DNA of 64,000 nt from Arboricoccus pini. Its GTDB lineage: Bacteria > Pseudomonadota > Alphaproteobacteria > Geminicoccales > Geminicoccaceae. Under the pieces are notes generated by a model. It was not told where the DNA came from, did not search any database, and was given only the letters and a program-made list of their open reading frames with translations. Shown piece by piece: positions 48,734-57,590 of this stretch (within the stretch, counting starts at the first letter, position 1; the number at the start of each line of letters is the position of its first letter). A program made the position numbers and the translations under genes. Where the stretch lies: NCBI RefSeq assembly GCF_900187945.1, contig NZ_FYEH01000005.1, positions 62,001 through 126,000 of the forward strand, in the 5' to 3' direction.

Positions 48734-50821
48734 TCATGGCATCAACGCCACATCGTAGAGTTGGACGCTGCAGGCGGCGATGGCCAATTGATCTCCACAA
48801 AAGATAGGTAGGAGGAGCTGGTCTTCCAGCGCCGTATCGAGCAAGAGCCTGAGGCGGGCAGGCTTCACCGGTTCGTGTGGCATCTGCAGCAAAGCCTTTT
48901 CCGGCCCGGCATTGAGGACGACGAAGAGCGAGCGTCCCCCTTCCGTCAAGGCCAGGAGAACGGCTCTTCCATCGGGCTGGCGCCAGTCCTCCGACGACAT
49001 CGGCCGGCCATCCAGCCGGAACCAGCCGATCTCCAGCCCGTCATGCTGCGAGACCGAATCCAAGAGCGGATGCCGATTGCGGATCTCGACGAGGCGGCCA
49101 ACGAAAGCAATGAGATCAAGCGTCGCCGGATCACTAGCCCAAAGATACCAGCTGATCTCGTTGTCCTGGCAATAGGCATTGTTATTGCCCTGCTGGCTGC
49201 GCATCGACTCGTCGCCCATGGTCAGCATGGGCACGCCCCGTGCCACCATGAGGGTAGCCAGCATATTGCGTATCTGGCGCAGACGCCGGTTGTTGATCAC
49301 CGGATCGTCGGTCGGCCCCTCGATGCCGTTGTTGCTGCTGTGGTTGTCGTTCGTCCCATCGCGATTGGCCTCGCCATTCGCCTCGTTATGTTTGTCTGCA
49401 TAGGCGACGGTATCGAAAAGCGTGAAGCCGTCATGGCTGGTCAGGAGGTTGAGACTGGCATGGACACCACGCATGCCCGTGTCGCGGTTGGCGCCAAAGA
49501 AGCCGCGCGAGCCCATGAGAACATGGCCGATCTCCGGCAAGGCACCGTCATCGCCACGCCAGAAGCGGCGCACGCTGTCGCGAAAATGGTCGTTCCACTC
49601 GGCGAAAGGCGAGGGAAAATGGCCGAGCTGATAGCCATCGGGACCGATATCCCAAGGCTCGGCAATCAGCTTCAGTCCGGCTAGCAGCGGGTCCTGGGAG
49701 ATCGCCTGGAGCAAGGGAGCCTCGGGATCGAACGCTCCAAGCCGCGTGCGGCCAAGAACCGATGCCAGATCGAAGCGAAAGCCATCCACGCCCAGAAGCG
49801 CAAAATAGCGCAGGCTGTCGAGGACGAGCTGCATTGCCCGCGGATGCGCGGTGTTCAACGTGTTGCCGCAGCCCGTATCGTTCACATAGAAGCGCGGATC
49901 GTCTGCCTGCAGTCGGTAATAGGAGAGATTGTCGAGCCCGCGCAGCGACAAAGTGGGCCCGAGATGGTCGCTCTCGGCCGTATGATTGTAGACGACATCC
50001 AAGATGACCTCGATGCCCGCCGCATGCAGGCCGTCCACCATGGCCTTGAACTCGAAGAGCGGATCGCTTTGCGCGTATCGCCCCTCCAGCGCCATGAAGG
50101 CGTGCGTGTTGTAGCCCCAATAATTGACGAGCCCGCCCTCGATGAGCCGTCTTTCGTCGAGGAAGGCCATGACGGGCAGGAGCTCCACCGCCGTGACGCC
50201 CAGGCGCTGTAGATGTTCGATGACCTTGGGATGGGCCAAGGCGGCAAAGCGCCCACGATCCTGGGTGGGTACATCCGGATGCAGACGCGTCAGGCCCTTA
50301 ACATGCGCCTCATAGATGACGGTCTTGGCCCAGGGTATCGCCAACCTGTCTTGCGGATCGACACTTTCGGCCAGCGCCAGGCCCGGCAGCATCACGCCTT
50401 TCATGACGAAAGGGGCGGAATCGCGCGGATCGAGGGCCAAGGGATTAGCCTCATCGACAAGATTGGGTCCCTCCCAGCGAAACCGGCCGGTCAGCCCACG
50501 GGCATAGGGATCGAGCAGCAGCTTTGCCGGGTTGAAACGATGGCCGTGCGCGGGGTCGAAAGGACCATAGGCCCTAAGGCCATAGATCTGCCCTGGCCGC
50601 ACGCCCGCGAGATGGCCATGAAAGACACCATCGGTCAAAGACGGCAACCGCAACCGTGCCGTCTCGACCAAACCCGAATCGTCAAACAGGCAGAGCTCGA
50701 TCGCCTCCGCATGCGCCGAAAAGACGGCAAGATTGATTCCGTCCTCCGTGAAATCGACTCCCAATGGCCATGAACGGCCCGGGCTCATGACATCGGCAGT
50801 GGAGGAGCGGCCCTTGGCCAT
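48734..50821 (-). CDS. glgX: Glycogen debranching enzyme GlgX (GH13, isoamylase type)
   Basis: Hydrolyses alpha-1,6 branches of phosphorylase-limited glycogen. The 695 residues start with a CBM48 domain (PLGVDFTEDGINLAVFSAHA). The GH13 core follows: VIEHLQRLGVTAVELLPVMA, EVILDVVYNHTAESD, GVDGFRFDLASVLG with the nucleophile Asp, LIAEPWD with the acid/base Glu, and LLTSHDGFTLFD. AGGAAG precedes the ATG at 50821. glgA, glgB and glgC are not in the window; glgP lies 4 kb away on the other strand. Confidence 0.94.
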   Translation of the reverse strand: MAKGRSSTADVMSPGRSWPLGVDFTEDGINLAVFSAHAEAIELCLFDDSGLVETARLRLPSLTDGVFHGHLAGVRPGQIYGLRAYGPFDPAHGHRFNPAKLLLDPYARGLTGRFRWEGPNLVDEANPLALDPRDSAPFVMKGVMLPGLALAESVDPQDRLAIPWAKTVIYEAHVKGLTRLHPDVPTQDRGRFAALAHPKVIEHLQRLGVTAVELLPVMAFLDERRLIEGGLVNYWGYNTHAFMALEGRYAQSDPLFEFKAMVDGLHAAGIEVILDVVYNHTAESDHLGPTLSLRGLDNLSYYRLQADDPRFYVNDTGCGNTLNTAHPRAMQLVLDSLRYFALLGVDGFRFDLASVLGRTRLGAFDPEAPLLQAISQDPLLAGLKLIAEPWDIGPDGYQLGHFPSPFAEWNDHFRDSVRRFWRGDDGALPEIGHVLMGSRGFFGANRDTGMRGVHASLNLLTSHDGFTLFDTVAYADKHNEANGEANRDGTNDNHSSNNGIEGPTDDPVINNRRLRQIRNMLATLMVARGVPMLTMGDESMRSQQGNNNAYCQDNEISWYLWASDPATLDLIAFVGRLVEIRNRHPLLDSVSQHDGLEIGWFRLDGRPMSSEDWRQPDGRAVLLALTEGGRSLFVVLNAGPEKALLQMPHEPVKPARLRLLLDTALEDQLLLPIFCGDQLAIAACSVQLYDVALMP

Positions 50822-51053
50822 CTACACTTCCTGACTTCGTGATCGAGGCAAAGGGCTTTGCCTCGCTTATACTTGGTCGCCTAGAGCAGATCGGCCACGC
50901 TGGGAGCAAGACCGCAAAAGTCAACGACCCGCCTCTCGCAGGGCTGATCTGCGTTCATTGATCACGATGCCCTCGTGATCCACTTGACCCACGCCTGACC
51001 AGCTACCGCTATCAGGCTCAAACTGTAATTGCTTAAAGGGTTCTGCTGTTCGC
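50822..51053. other. Divergent promoter region between glgX and emrA
   Basis: 232 bases with no convincing ORF. It must hold promoters for both divergent genes, but no clear -35/-10 pair stands out. No regulator gene adjoins the efflux pair. Confidence 0.4.
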
Positions 51054-52460
51054 ATGGATCTCGACCCTGCGCCTTCCGAGGCCGACGCCAAGAAAAGACC
51101 CGCCGCCCAGGCACTACCCGCGGCTGAAAAAGGAAGCGATGCGGCCAGGGAAGAGGCCAGACCTGCCCCTCCCGGACCAGCCGCGAATGCCAGGCCGGAC
51201 CAGCCCGAAGGCGTGGGGGGCGATCTCGGCCAGAAACAGGGGCCGGACCAGCCACAAAAGCCGCGTCGCAAGCGGGCCTTTCTCATCTTTTTCCTCGTAC
51301 TGCTGGTTTTGGCCATCGGCGGCGGCATCTATTGGTGGCTCAACCGAGGCTATGAGAGCACCGACGACGCCTTCATTGACGGCCACCGCGCCACCATCGC
51401 TCCCAGGGTAGGTGGCCTCGTCATCCGACGCCTGATCGACGACAATCAGTTCGTCAAGCAGGGCGACCTTCTGATCGAGATCGACCCGCGTGACTATGAA
51501 GCGGCCCGGGCGCGTGCCCAGGCCGATCTCGCCTCCGCCGTCGCCGCCCAGGCCCAGGCCCAGGCCAATCTCGACCTCGCCCGCATCCAGCTGCCAGCGC
51601 AATTGCAGCAGGCGGATGCCAATGTCGGCAGCGCCCGCGCCCAGGCCGACCAGTCAAAGGCCAATCTCGCCTCCGCGCAGGCCGAGCTCGCGAGGGCCCA
51701 GGCCGACGCCACACGCTACACGCAGCTCAACCGGGAACAATTCGCCTCCCGACAGACCTTCGACCAAGCCAACGCCACGGCCAAGACATCGGCTGCCTCG
51801 GTTCAGTCCGCCCAGGCGCAAATCGAAGTAACGGAAGCGCAGATCGGCAGCGCCATCGCCCAGCGCGCCGCGGCCGACACGGTAGCCCAGCAACTAGCCG
51901 CCAAGGCAGCCGCCTTGCGCTCGGCGGACGCCCAGGTGGCCCAGGCAAAGGCCTCCCTGCAAACGGCCGAGCTCAACCTCTCCTATACCAAGATCTACGC
52001 CCCCGCCGATGGTTGGATCACCCAACGCTCGGTTGAAGAAGGCGATGTCGTGCAGGCGAACCAGGCGCTCACCTCCTTCGTCTTCGGCACGCCTTGGGTG
52101 ACCGCCAATTTCAAGGAGACACAGCTTGCGGGCATGCAGCCGGGCGATCCCGTCGACATCGTCGTCGACGCCTATGGCGGTGCCGTGTTCAAGGGCAGGG
52201 TCGACAGCATTCAACGGGGCACGGGCTCGGTCTTCACCCTCCTGCCGCCCGAGAACGCTACCGGCAATTATGTGAAGATCGTCCAGCGCATGCCGGTCAA
52301 GATCGTCTTTGACGAGCCACCCGACCGCAAATATTCCCTGGGTCTTGGCATGTCCGTCGTGCCAACCGTGCATGTGGGAGCCGGAACGCCTCCAGGCCAG
52401 GCGGGAGGCGAGGCAGGAACCCATCCAGACACCAAGCCCGCCGCCGGCACGAGCAACTGA
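51054..52460 (+). CDS. emrA: HlyD/EmrA-family membrane fusion protein
   Basis: Periplasmic adaptor linking an inner-membrane drug exporter to an outer-membrane channel. The 468 residues have a cytoplasmic Pro/Ala/Asp-rich N-terminus of about 75 residues, unusually long. One membrane anchor follows (FLIFFLVLLVLAIGGGIYWW). The biotinyl-lipoyl start is STDDAFIDGHRATIAPRVGG and YESTDD is typical of EmrA. A long Ala/Gln/Asp-rich coiled coil covers residues 150-300, and the second lipoyl half is ELNLSYTKIYAPADGWITQR. It lies three bases upstream of emrB. Confidence 0.9.
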   Translation: MDLDPAPSEADAKKRPAAQALPAAEKGSDAAREEARPAPPGPAANARPDQPEGVGGDLGQKQGPDQPQKPRRKRAFLIFFLVLLVLAIGGGIYWWLNRGYESTDDAFIDGHRATIAPRVGGLVIRRLIDDNQFVKQGDLLIEIDPRDYEAARARAQADLASAVAAQAQAQANLDLARIQLPAQLQQADANVGSARAQADQSKANLASAQAELARAQADATRYTQLNREQFASRQTFDQANATAKTSAASVQSAQAQIEVTEAQIGSAIAQRAAADTVAQQLAAKAAALRSADAQVAQAKASLQTAELNLSYTKIYAPADGWITQRSVEEGDVVQANQALTSFVFGTPWVTANFKETQLAGMQPGDPVDIVVDAYGGAVFKGRVDSIQRGTGSVFTLLPPENATGNYVKIVQRMPVKIVFDEPPDRKYSLGLGMSVVPTVHVGAGTPPGQAGGEAGTHPDTKPAAGTSN

Positions 52461-52463
52461 GCG

Positions 52464-54080
52464 ATGGCAAGGGAAGATGCCATCGACGCGGCCGCCAAGG
52501 GGGGCCAGGGACCGGCGGTCAAACCGCAAGGCATGCTCATCGCGGCCGTCGTTGCCATGGCTGCCTTCATGGAGGTCTTGGACATCTCCATCGCCAATGT
52601 GGCGCTCAACTACATAGCCGGCGGCCTCGGTGCCAGCCAGGACGAGGCAACCTGGGTCCTGACATCCTATCTCGTCACCAACGCCGTCGTTCTGCCGGTC
52701 AGCGGCTGGCTGTCGACGCTGATGGGCAGGAAGCGCTTCTTCCTGGTCTGCATCATCGGCTTCTCGATCGCGTCGGCCATGTGCGGCTTCGCACCGACCT
52801 TGTCGATCTTGATCGTGGCGCGCGCGCTCCAGGGCATGGTGGGCGGCGGCCTGCAGCCGATAGCTCAGGCCATCCTGGCGGACGCCTTCCCCCCCGAGCG
52901 CCGTGGCGTCGCCTTCGGCATCTTCGGCATGGCGGTCGTCTTCGCGCCGGCGATCGGGCCCACGCTGGGCGGCTGGATCACCTATAATTACGACTGGCGC
53001 TGGATCTTCTTCCTAAACGTGCCGATCGGCATCATTCTGGCCATCCTCATCCAGCAACTGGTCAAGGATCCGCCCGCTTTCACGGCGGATCGCGAACGCC
53101 GGATCGCGAAGGGCATTTCGATCGATTATATCGGTTTTGGCCTCCTGGCGCTGGGGCTTGGCTTCCTCCAGGTCATGCTGGACCGCGGCCAGCAGGATGA
53201 CTGGTTCAATTCCAGCTTCATCGCCACCTGCGCCATCATCTCGGCGATCTCCGTCGTCGCCTTCGTCATCTGGGAATGGACCAGCGACGATCCGATCGTC
53301 GATCTGAAGCTCCTAAAGACGCCGAGCTTTGCCATCTCCAACGTCTTCATGTTCATCCTGGGCTTTGCCCTCTTCGGCACCACCGCGACGATCCCGCAAT
53401 TTGTCCAGACCCTGCTGCATTACACGCCCGTCGATGCCGGCCTCGTCATATCGCCGGGCGGTTTCGCCATCATGCTCATGATGCCCATTGTCGGCAGGCT
53501 TGTGGGCGTGATCGACCCTCGTTACATGATCGCCTTCGGCTTTGCCGTCTCGGGGGCCGCCCTCTGGCACATGACCGGTTTCGATACCCAGGTCAGCTAC
53601 TGGACCGTGGCCCTGGCACGGATCTACCAGACGATCGGGATCGCCTTCCTCTTCATTCCGATCTCGACCGTCTCCTATGTGGGCATACCGCCTGAGAAGA
53701 ACACCAACGCGTCGGCCCTGGTGAACCTGATGCGCAACCTGGGCGGCAGTGTCGGCATCTCGATCATGCAGGCTCTGGTGACAAGGCGAACCGCGACCCA
53801 CCAGAGCTATCTGGTCGAGAGCGCAACTTATGCCAATCCCGCCTACACGGACCGACTGGCCTCCTTGCAGCAAAAATTCGAGGCTCTCGGCCAGGCACCG
53901 ATCGATGCGAATCGCTCGGCGCTTGGCGTCATGGCGCAGCAGCTCGTCGGGCCGCAGGCGCAGATGCTGGCCTATATCGACGTCTTCCTTTTCGTTTGCA
54001 CACTCCTGGTCATCGTTATCCCCTTCGTCTTCTTCATCAAGAAGCCCCAAGGCGGCGGCGGCCCGGTCGCCGCTCATTAG
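52464..54080 (+). CDS. emrB: DHA2-family MFS drug exporter EmrB
   Basis: 538-residue, roughly 14-helix proton-driven multidrug exporter. Motif D1 of the DHA2 group is seen as MEVLDISIANVALNYIAGGL, with WVLTSYLVTNAVVLPVSGWL after it. Motif C is GPTLGGWITYNYDWRWIFFL followed by NVPIG. The C-terminal half has TNASALVNLMRNLGGSVGIS. With emrA it forms a two-gene operon. The outer-membrane TolC partner is not in the window. Confidence 0.93.
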   Translation: MAREDAIDAAAKGGQGPAVKPQGMLIAAVVAMAAFMEVLDISIANVALNYIAGGLGASQDEATWVLTSYLVTNAVVLPVSGWLSTLMGRKRFFLVCIIGFSIASAMCGFAPTLSILIVARALQGMVGGGLQPIAQAILADAFPPERRGVAFGIFGMAVVFAPAIGPTLGGWITYNYDWRWIFFLNVPIGIILAILIQQLVKDPPAFTADRERRIAKGISIDYIGFGLLALGLGFLQVMLDRGQQDDWFNSSFIATCAIISAISVVAFVIWEWTSDDPIVDLKLLKTPSFAISNVFMFILGFALFGTTATIPQFVQTLLHYTPVDAGLVISPGGFAIMLMMPIVGRLVGVIDPRYMIAFGFAVSGAALWHMTGFDTQVSYWTVALARIYQTIGIAFLFIPISTVSYVGIPPEKNTNASALVNLMRNLGGSVGISIMQALVTRRTATHQSYLVESATYANPAYTDRLASLQQKFEALGQAPIDANRSALGVMAQQLVGPQAQMLAYIDVFLFVCTLLVIVIPFVFFIKKPQGGGGPVAAH

Positions 54081-54113
54081 GCGGGAGGGGCATTCCCTCC
54101 CCCGATACCGCGC

Positions 54114-54320
54114 TCAACCGCGCTGGAGCACGTGGGCGGTGCGCTGGTCGATCGCCGCGAACAGCGCATCCCACTCCTCGGCCGTCGGATCACGATTCTC
54201 GTTGACCATCTTTTGCACTTCCGCCCGGCGCTGCATCAAAACGGTATAGGCAGCCGAACCCGCCTCGACGAGCGAGACGGCGAAATCCAGGATTTTCAAG
54301 GCGACAAGCACGTTACCCAT
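54114..54320 (-). CDS. Small hypothetical protein, phage-like
   Basis: The ATG at 54320 has AAGGA upstream (inside the end of the preceding gene) and gives 68 residues. It starts MGNVLVALKILDFAVSLVEA, an amphipathic to hydrophobic helix, and continues with QKMVNENRDPTAEEWDALFA, ending HVLQRG. Short proteins combining such a helix with the phrase 'x-R-x-P-T-x-E-E-W-x-x-L' are seen in phage and prophage genomes near lysis or tail genes. That is pattern memory, not a search. It is encoded two bases after the lipoprotein gene and probably cotranscribed. Confidence 0.6.
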   Translation of the reverse strand: MGNVLVALKILDFAVSLVEAGSAAYTVLMQRRAEVQKMVNENRDPTAEEWDALFAAIDQRTAHVLQRG

Positions 54321-54322
54321 GA

Positions 54323-54772
54323 TCAGTCTTCCTTGGCAGCGGTTGCCGGGGTGGCTTCCCGGGCGGTCAGCACCTGTGCCCGCAAGGTGGCGGTCACGGT
54401 CGAGAGAAGCGACGTCAAGGAGCCGAGCTGGCTTTCCTCCTCGGTCGACAAGGTGGACTGCGCCACCAGTGCGCGCGCGCTCGTCACGTAGCTGTCGGCA
54501 TCCTTGACAGTGGTCTGGATCGCCTGTCGCAAGCTTGCTTCGACACACCCCCCAGCTGGTGCCGGCGCGTCGGCCGTGCAGTCCGGCTTAGGCGTGCAGG
54601 CCGCCGAGAAGTCGCCGGCATTCTGGCAAAGATAGGTATCGGCTGCCGCAAGGGCGGCATCGTAGTCCGAGAGGGCCGCATAGGCCCCCTGGCGAACCGT
54701 GTCGGTCCTGACACCCACGCAGGCCACAAGGCCGAAGGCGAGCATCGTTAGGACCATCATCGCACTGCGCAT
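54323..54772 (-). CDS. Hypothetical lipoprotein, cotranscribed with a small phage-like ORF
   Basis: 149 residues with a lipoprotein signal (MMVLTMLAFGLVAC, lipobox LVAC at about residue 18). The mature protein holds several cysteines in CTPKPDCTADAPAPAGGC and a long helical region rich in Ala, Ser and Thr (SLTSLLSTVTATLRAQVLTA). AAGGA lies six bases before the ATG, and the upstream 60 bases are AT-rich, consistent with a promoter. No family is recognised. With the following 68-residue ORF it forms a two-gene unit on the minus strand between plus-strand emrB and glgP. Confidence 0.65.
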   Translation of the reverse strand: MRSAMMVLTMLAFGLVACVGVRTDTVRQGAYAALSDYDAALAAADTYLCQNAGDFSAACTPKPDCTADAPAPAGGCVEASLRQAIQTTVKDADSYVTSARALVAQSTLSTEEESQLGSLTSLLSTVTATLRAQVLTAREATPATAAKED

Positions 54773-54925
54773 GGGTTATCCTTATTATTTTGTGGGTATA
54801 TAATCCTATCGTAATTTGCAAATGAGGTCGAGCATGGATGACCCATGCGCTGCGCTTGTTCCCTTCGGGGATCACTTTAAACTGCGAGTCGACCGCGACG
54901 TGACCTGCAAGAAGCGAGCGCCTTT

Positions 54926-57367
54926 ATGTCCATTGCGTCCAAGCCGATCGATCCGGCCGCCCTGAAGTCGGCCATTCTCGATAAGCTCGTCTATAGCGTC
55001 GGCAAGGATCTCGACCGGGCCACCCGACACGACTGGTTCTTCGCCACGACCCTGGCGGTCCGCGATCGGATCGTCGATCACTGGATGCAGACGCATCGCG
55101 AGCAGGCCGGCGATGGCCACAAGCACGTCTATTATCTCTCTTTGGAATTCCTGATCGGGCGCCTCCTGGCCGATGCCCTGAACAATATGCAGCTCATGGA
55201 GCCGGTCGGTATCGCCTTGAGCGAACTTGGCGTCGATCCGGACGAGGTCTTGAAGGTCGAACCCGACGCGGCGCTCGGCAATGGCGGTCTCGGCCGTCTC
55301 GCCGCCTGCTTCATGGACAGCATGGCGACCTTGGGCGTGGCCGGCATGGGCTATGGCATCCGCTACGAGCACGGCCTCTTCAAGCAGGGCTTTGATTCCG
55401 GCTGGCAGGTGGAGCGGCCGGAAGACTGGCTGGCCTTCGGCAATCCATGGGAATTCGAACGACCGGAAGCAGTCTATCCCATCCGCTTCTTCGGCACGGT
55501 CAAGGAATCCGAAATCGAGGGTCGCAAGATCTATCTTTGGGAAGGTGGCGAGCGCGTCCTGGCCGTCGCCTGGGATACACCCATCGTTGGCTGGCAAGGT
55601 CAGACCATCAACACATTGCGCCTCTGGTCCGGTCAGTCGGGCAATCTGATCGACCTCGATGCCTTCAACCGCGGCGACTATGTAAAGGCGGTCGAGGAGC
55701 AGGTGAACGCGCAAAGCATCAGCCGCGTGCTCTACCCCAATGATTCGACCGAAGCCGGCCAGCTCTTGCGCCTCAAGCAGGAATATTTCTTCACCTCGGC
55801 CAGCCTACAGGACATCCTGCGCCGCCATCTGGCCCGCTTTGAGACATTCGACAATTTAGGCCAGCAGGTGGCGATCCAGCTGAACGACACCCATCCGGCG
55901 ATCGCCGTGCCGGAACTGATGCGCCTCCTGATCGACGATTACGAGATCGCCTGGGACAAGGCGTTCGCGATCACCTCCTCGGTGATCAATTACACCAACC
56001 ATACCTTGATGCCCGAGGCGTTAGAGCGCTGGCCGGTCTCGCTCATGGAGCGGCTCTTGCCCCGCCACATGCAGATCATCTACGAGCTCAACGCCCAGGT
56101 CCTCAACGAGCTGCGCAGCAAGCCGGAGACGCGTGATCCCGATCTGGCCGAGGTCTCGATCATCGGCGAGGGTCGCGACCGCATGGTTCGCATGGGTAAT
56201 CTCGCCTTCCTGGGCTCGCGTCGGGTCAATGGCGTCTCCGCCTTGCATGGCGACCTCATGAAGGAGACTGTCTTTAAGCAGCTGCACGCTTTTTATCCGC
56301 AGAAGATCACGGCGATCACCAACGGCGTCACGCCCCGTCGCTGGCTGCTCTCGTGCAATCCCGGCCTGGCCGCCCTCATCACCTCGGCGATCGGCGATCG
56401 CTGGATCACCGATCTCGAGGCTCTGGACGAACTCACGCCGCTTGCCAAGGATGCCAGCTTCAAGGAGCACTTCGCCCGCATCAAGCGGAGCAACAAGGAG
56501 GTGCTGGCCGCGCTGATCGCCAAGCGCAATGGCATCGGCGTCGACCCGGACGCTCTCTTCGATGTCCAGATCAAGCGCATCCATGAATATAAGCGCCAAC
56601 TTTTGAACATCCTGGAGGCGATCGCCCTCTATTTGGCGATCAAGCAGCGGCCGGACGCCGACTGGCAGCCCCGCGTCAAGATCTTCGGCGGCAAGGCCGC
56701 ACCCTCCTATGTCCGCGCCAAGCTCGTGATCAAGCTCATCAACGATGTCGCCCGCGTGGTGAACGGCGATCCCGACATCGACGGCAAGCTTCGCATCGCC
56801 TTCCTTCCCAACTACAATGTGAGCCTGGCAGAGCGGATCATCCCCGCAGGCGAGCTTTCCGAGCAGATATCGACGGCAGGCCTGGAGGCCTCGGGAACCG
56901 GCAACATGAAGTTCGCCTTGAATGGCGCGCTTACGATCGGCACGCTGGATGGCGCCAATGTCGAAATCAAAGATCATGTGGGGGACGATAATATATTCAT
57001 CTTCGGCCTGACCGCCGAGCAGGTGCTGGAACGGCGAAGCCACGGCCACAATCCACAAAGCACGATCGAGACTACGCCCATCCTGCGCGAGGCGCTGGAT
57101 GCGATCGGCCAGGGTCGCTTCTCAGTGGACAATCCCAGCCTCTTTCGACCTCTTCTAGAAGACCTCCGCACGACTGACTGGTTTCTCGTCACCGACGATT
57201 TCAAGAGCTATTTCGACACTCAACGCCGAGTCGACAAAGTCTATGCTGACCAGTCGATCTGGACGGAAAAGGCCATCATCAATACCGCCAAGATGGGCTT
57301 TTTCTCCTCTGACCGCTCCATCCGTGAGTATGCCGATGTCATATGGCAGGCGCCGCTGGCCCACTGA
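54926..57367 (+). CDS. glgP: Glycogen/maltodextrin phosphorylase GlgP
   Basis: PLP enzyme releasing glucose 1-phosphate from glycogen. The 813 residues show VYYLSLEFLIGRLLADALNN, LGNGGLGRLAACFMDSMATL, QLNDTHPAIAVPELMRLLID, and the PLP-lysine in ASGTGNMKFALNGALTIGTL (Lys about 662), followed by DGANVEI. Glucose 1-phosphate from here can feed UDP-glucose synthesis for GalE and Ugd, or Pgi through phosphoglucomutase (not in the window). The Shine-Dalgarno sequence is weak. Confidence 0.97.
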   Translation: MSIASKPIDPAALKSAILDKLVYSVGKDLDRATRHDWFFATTLAVRDRIVDHWMQTHREQAGDGHKHVYYLSLEFLIGRLLADALNNMQLMEPVGIALSELGVDPDEVLKVEPDAALGNGGLGRLAACFMDSMATLGVAGMGYGIRYEHGLFKQGFDSGWQVERPEDWLAFGNPWEFERPEAVYPIRFFGTVKESEIEGRKIYLWEGGERVLAVAWDTPIVGWQGQTINTLRLWSGQSGNLIDLDAFNRGDYVKAVEEQVNAQSISRVLYPNDSTEAGQLLRLKQEYFFTSASLQDILRRHLARFETFDNLGQQVAIQLNDTHPAIAVPELMRLLIDDYEIAWDKAFAITSSVINYTNHTLMPEALERWPVSLMERLLPRHMQIIYELNAQVLNELRSKPETRDPDLAEVSIIGEGRDRMVRMGNLAFLGSRRVNGVSALHGDLMKETVFKQLHAFYPQKITAITNGVTPRRWLLSCNPGLAALITSAIGDRWITDLEALDELTPLAKDASFKEHFARIKRSNKEVLAALIAKRNGIGVDPDALFDVQIKRIHEYKRQLLNILEAIALYLAIKQRPDADWQPRVKIFGGKAAPSYVRAKLVIKLINDVARVVNGDPDIDGKLRIAFLPNYNVSLAERIIPAGELSEQISTAGLEASGTGNMKFALNGALTIGTLDGANVEIKDHVGDDNIFIFGLTAEQVLERRSHGHNPQSTIETTPILREALDAIGQGRFSVDNPSLFRPLLEDLRTTDWFLVTDDFKSYFDTQRRVDKVYADQSIWTEKAIINTAKMGFFSSDRSIREYADVIWQAPLAH

Positions 57368-57590
57368 CACCCGGCCCGAGCTCGTCTAGGTGCTCGTATG
57401 CGATAGGGTGCCAGAAGGCATCATCGCGGGGCCAGCAACTCCCGATGATTGGCCTTGCTGCCTCCTCGCGGGGTCGCTCCCAGGCGGCGCGCAGGTATAA
57501 GACATCATCCACAACACCATGACCCCATCCCTTCTCTCGCCGACCCTCTCCGGTCGACGCCACACTCTTTGGCAGGAAGCCTGACACGCC

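Noticed and set aside
53313-54077. 254-codon minus-strand ORF opposite emrB
   Set aside because: Strongly Asp/Glu/His/Arg-rich, as expected for the complement of membrane helices; a shadow.
56021-57058. 345-codon minus-strand ORF opposite glgP
   Set aside because: Antisense shadow; no recognisable motif, while glgP is full length with an intact PLP lysine.
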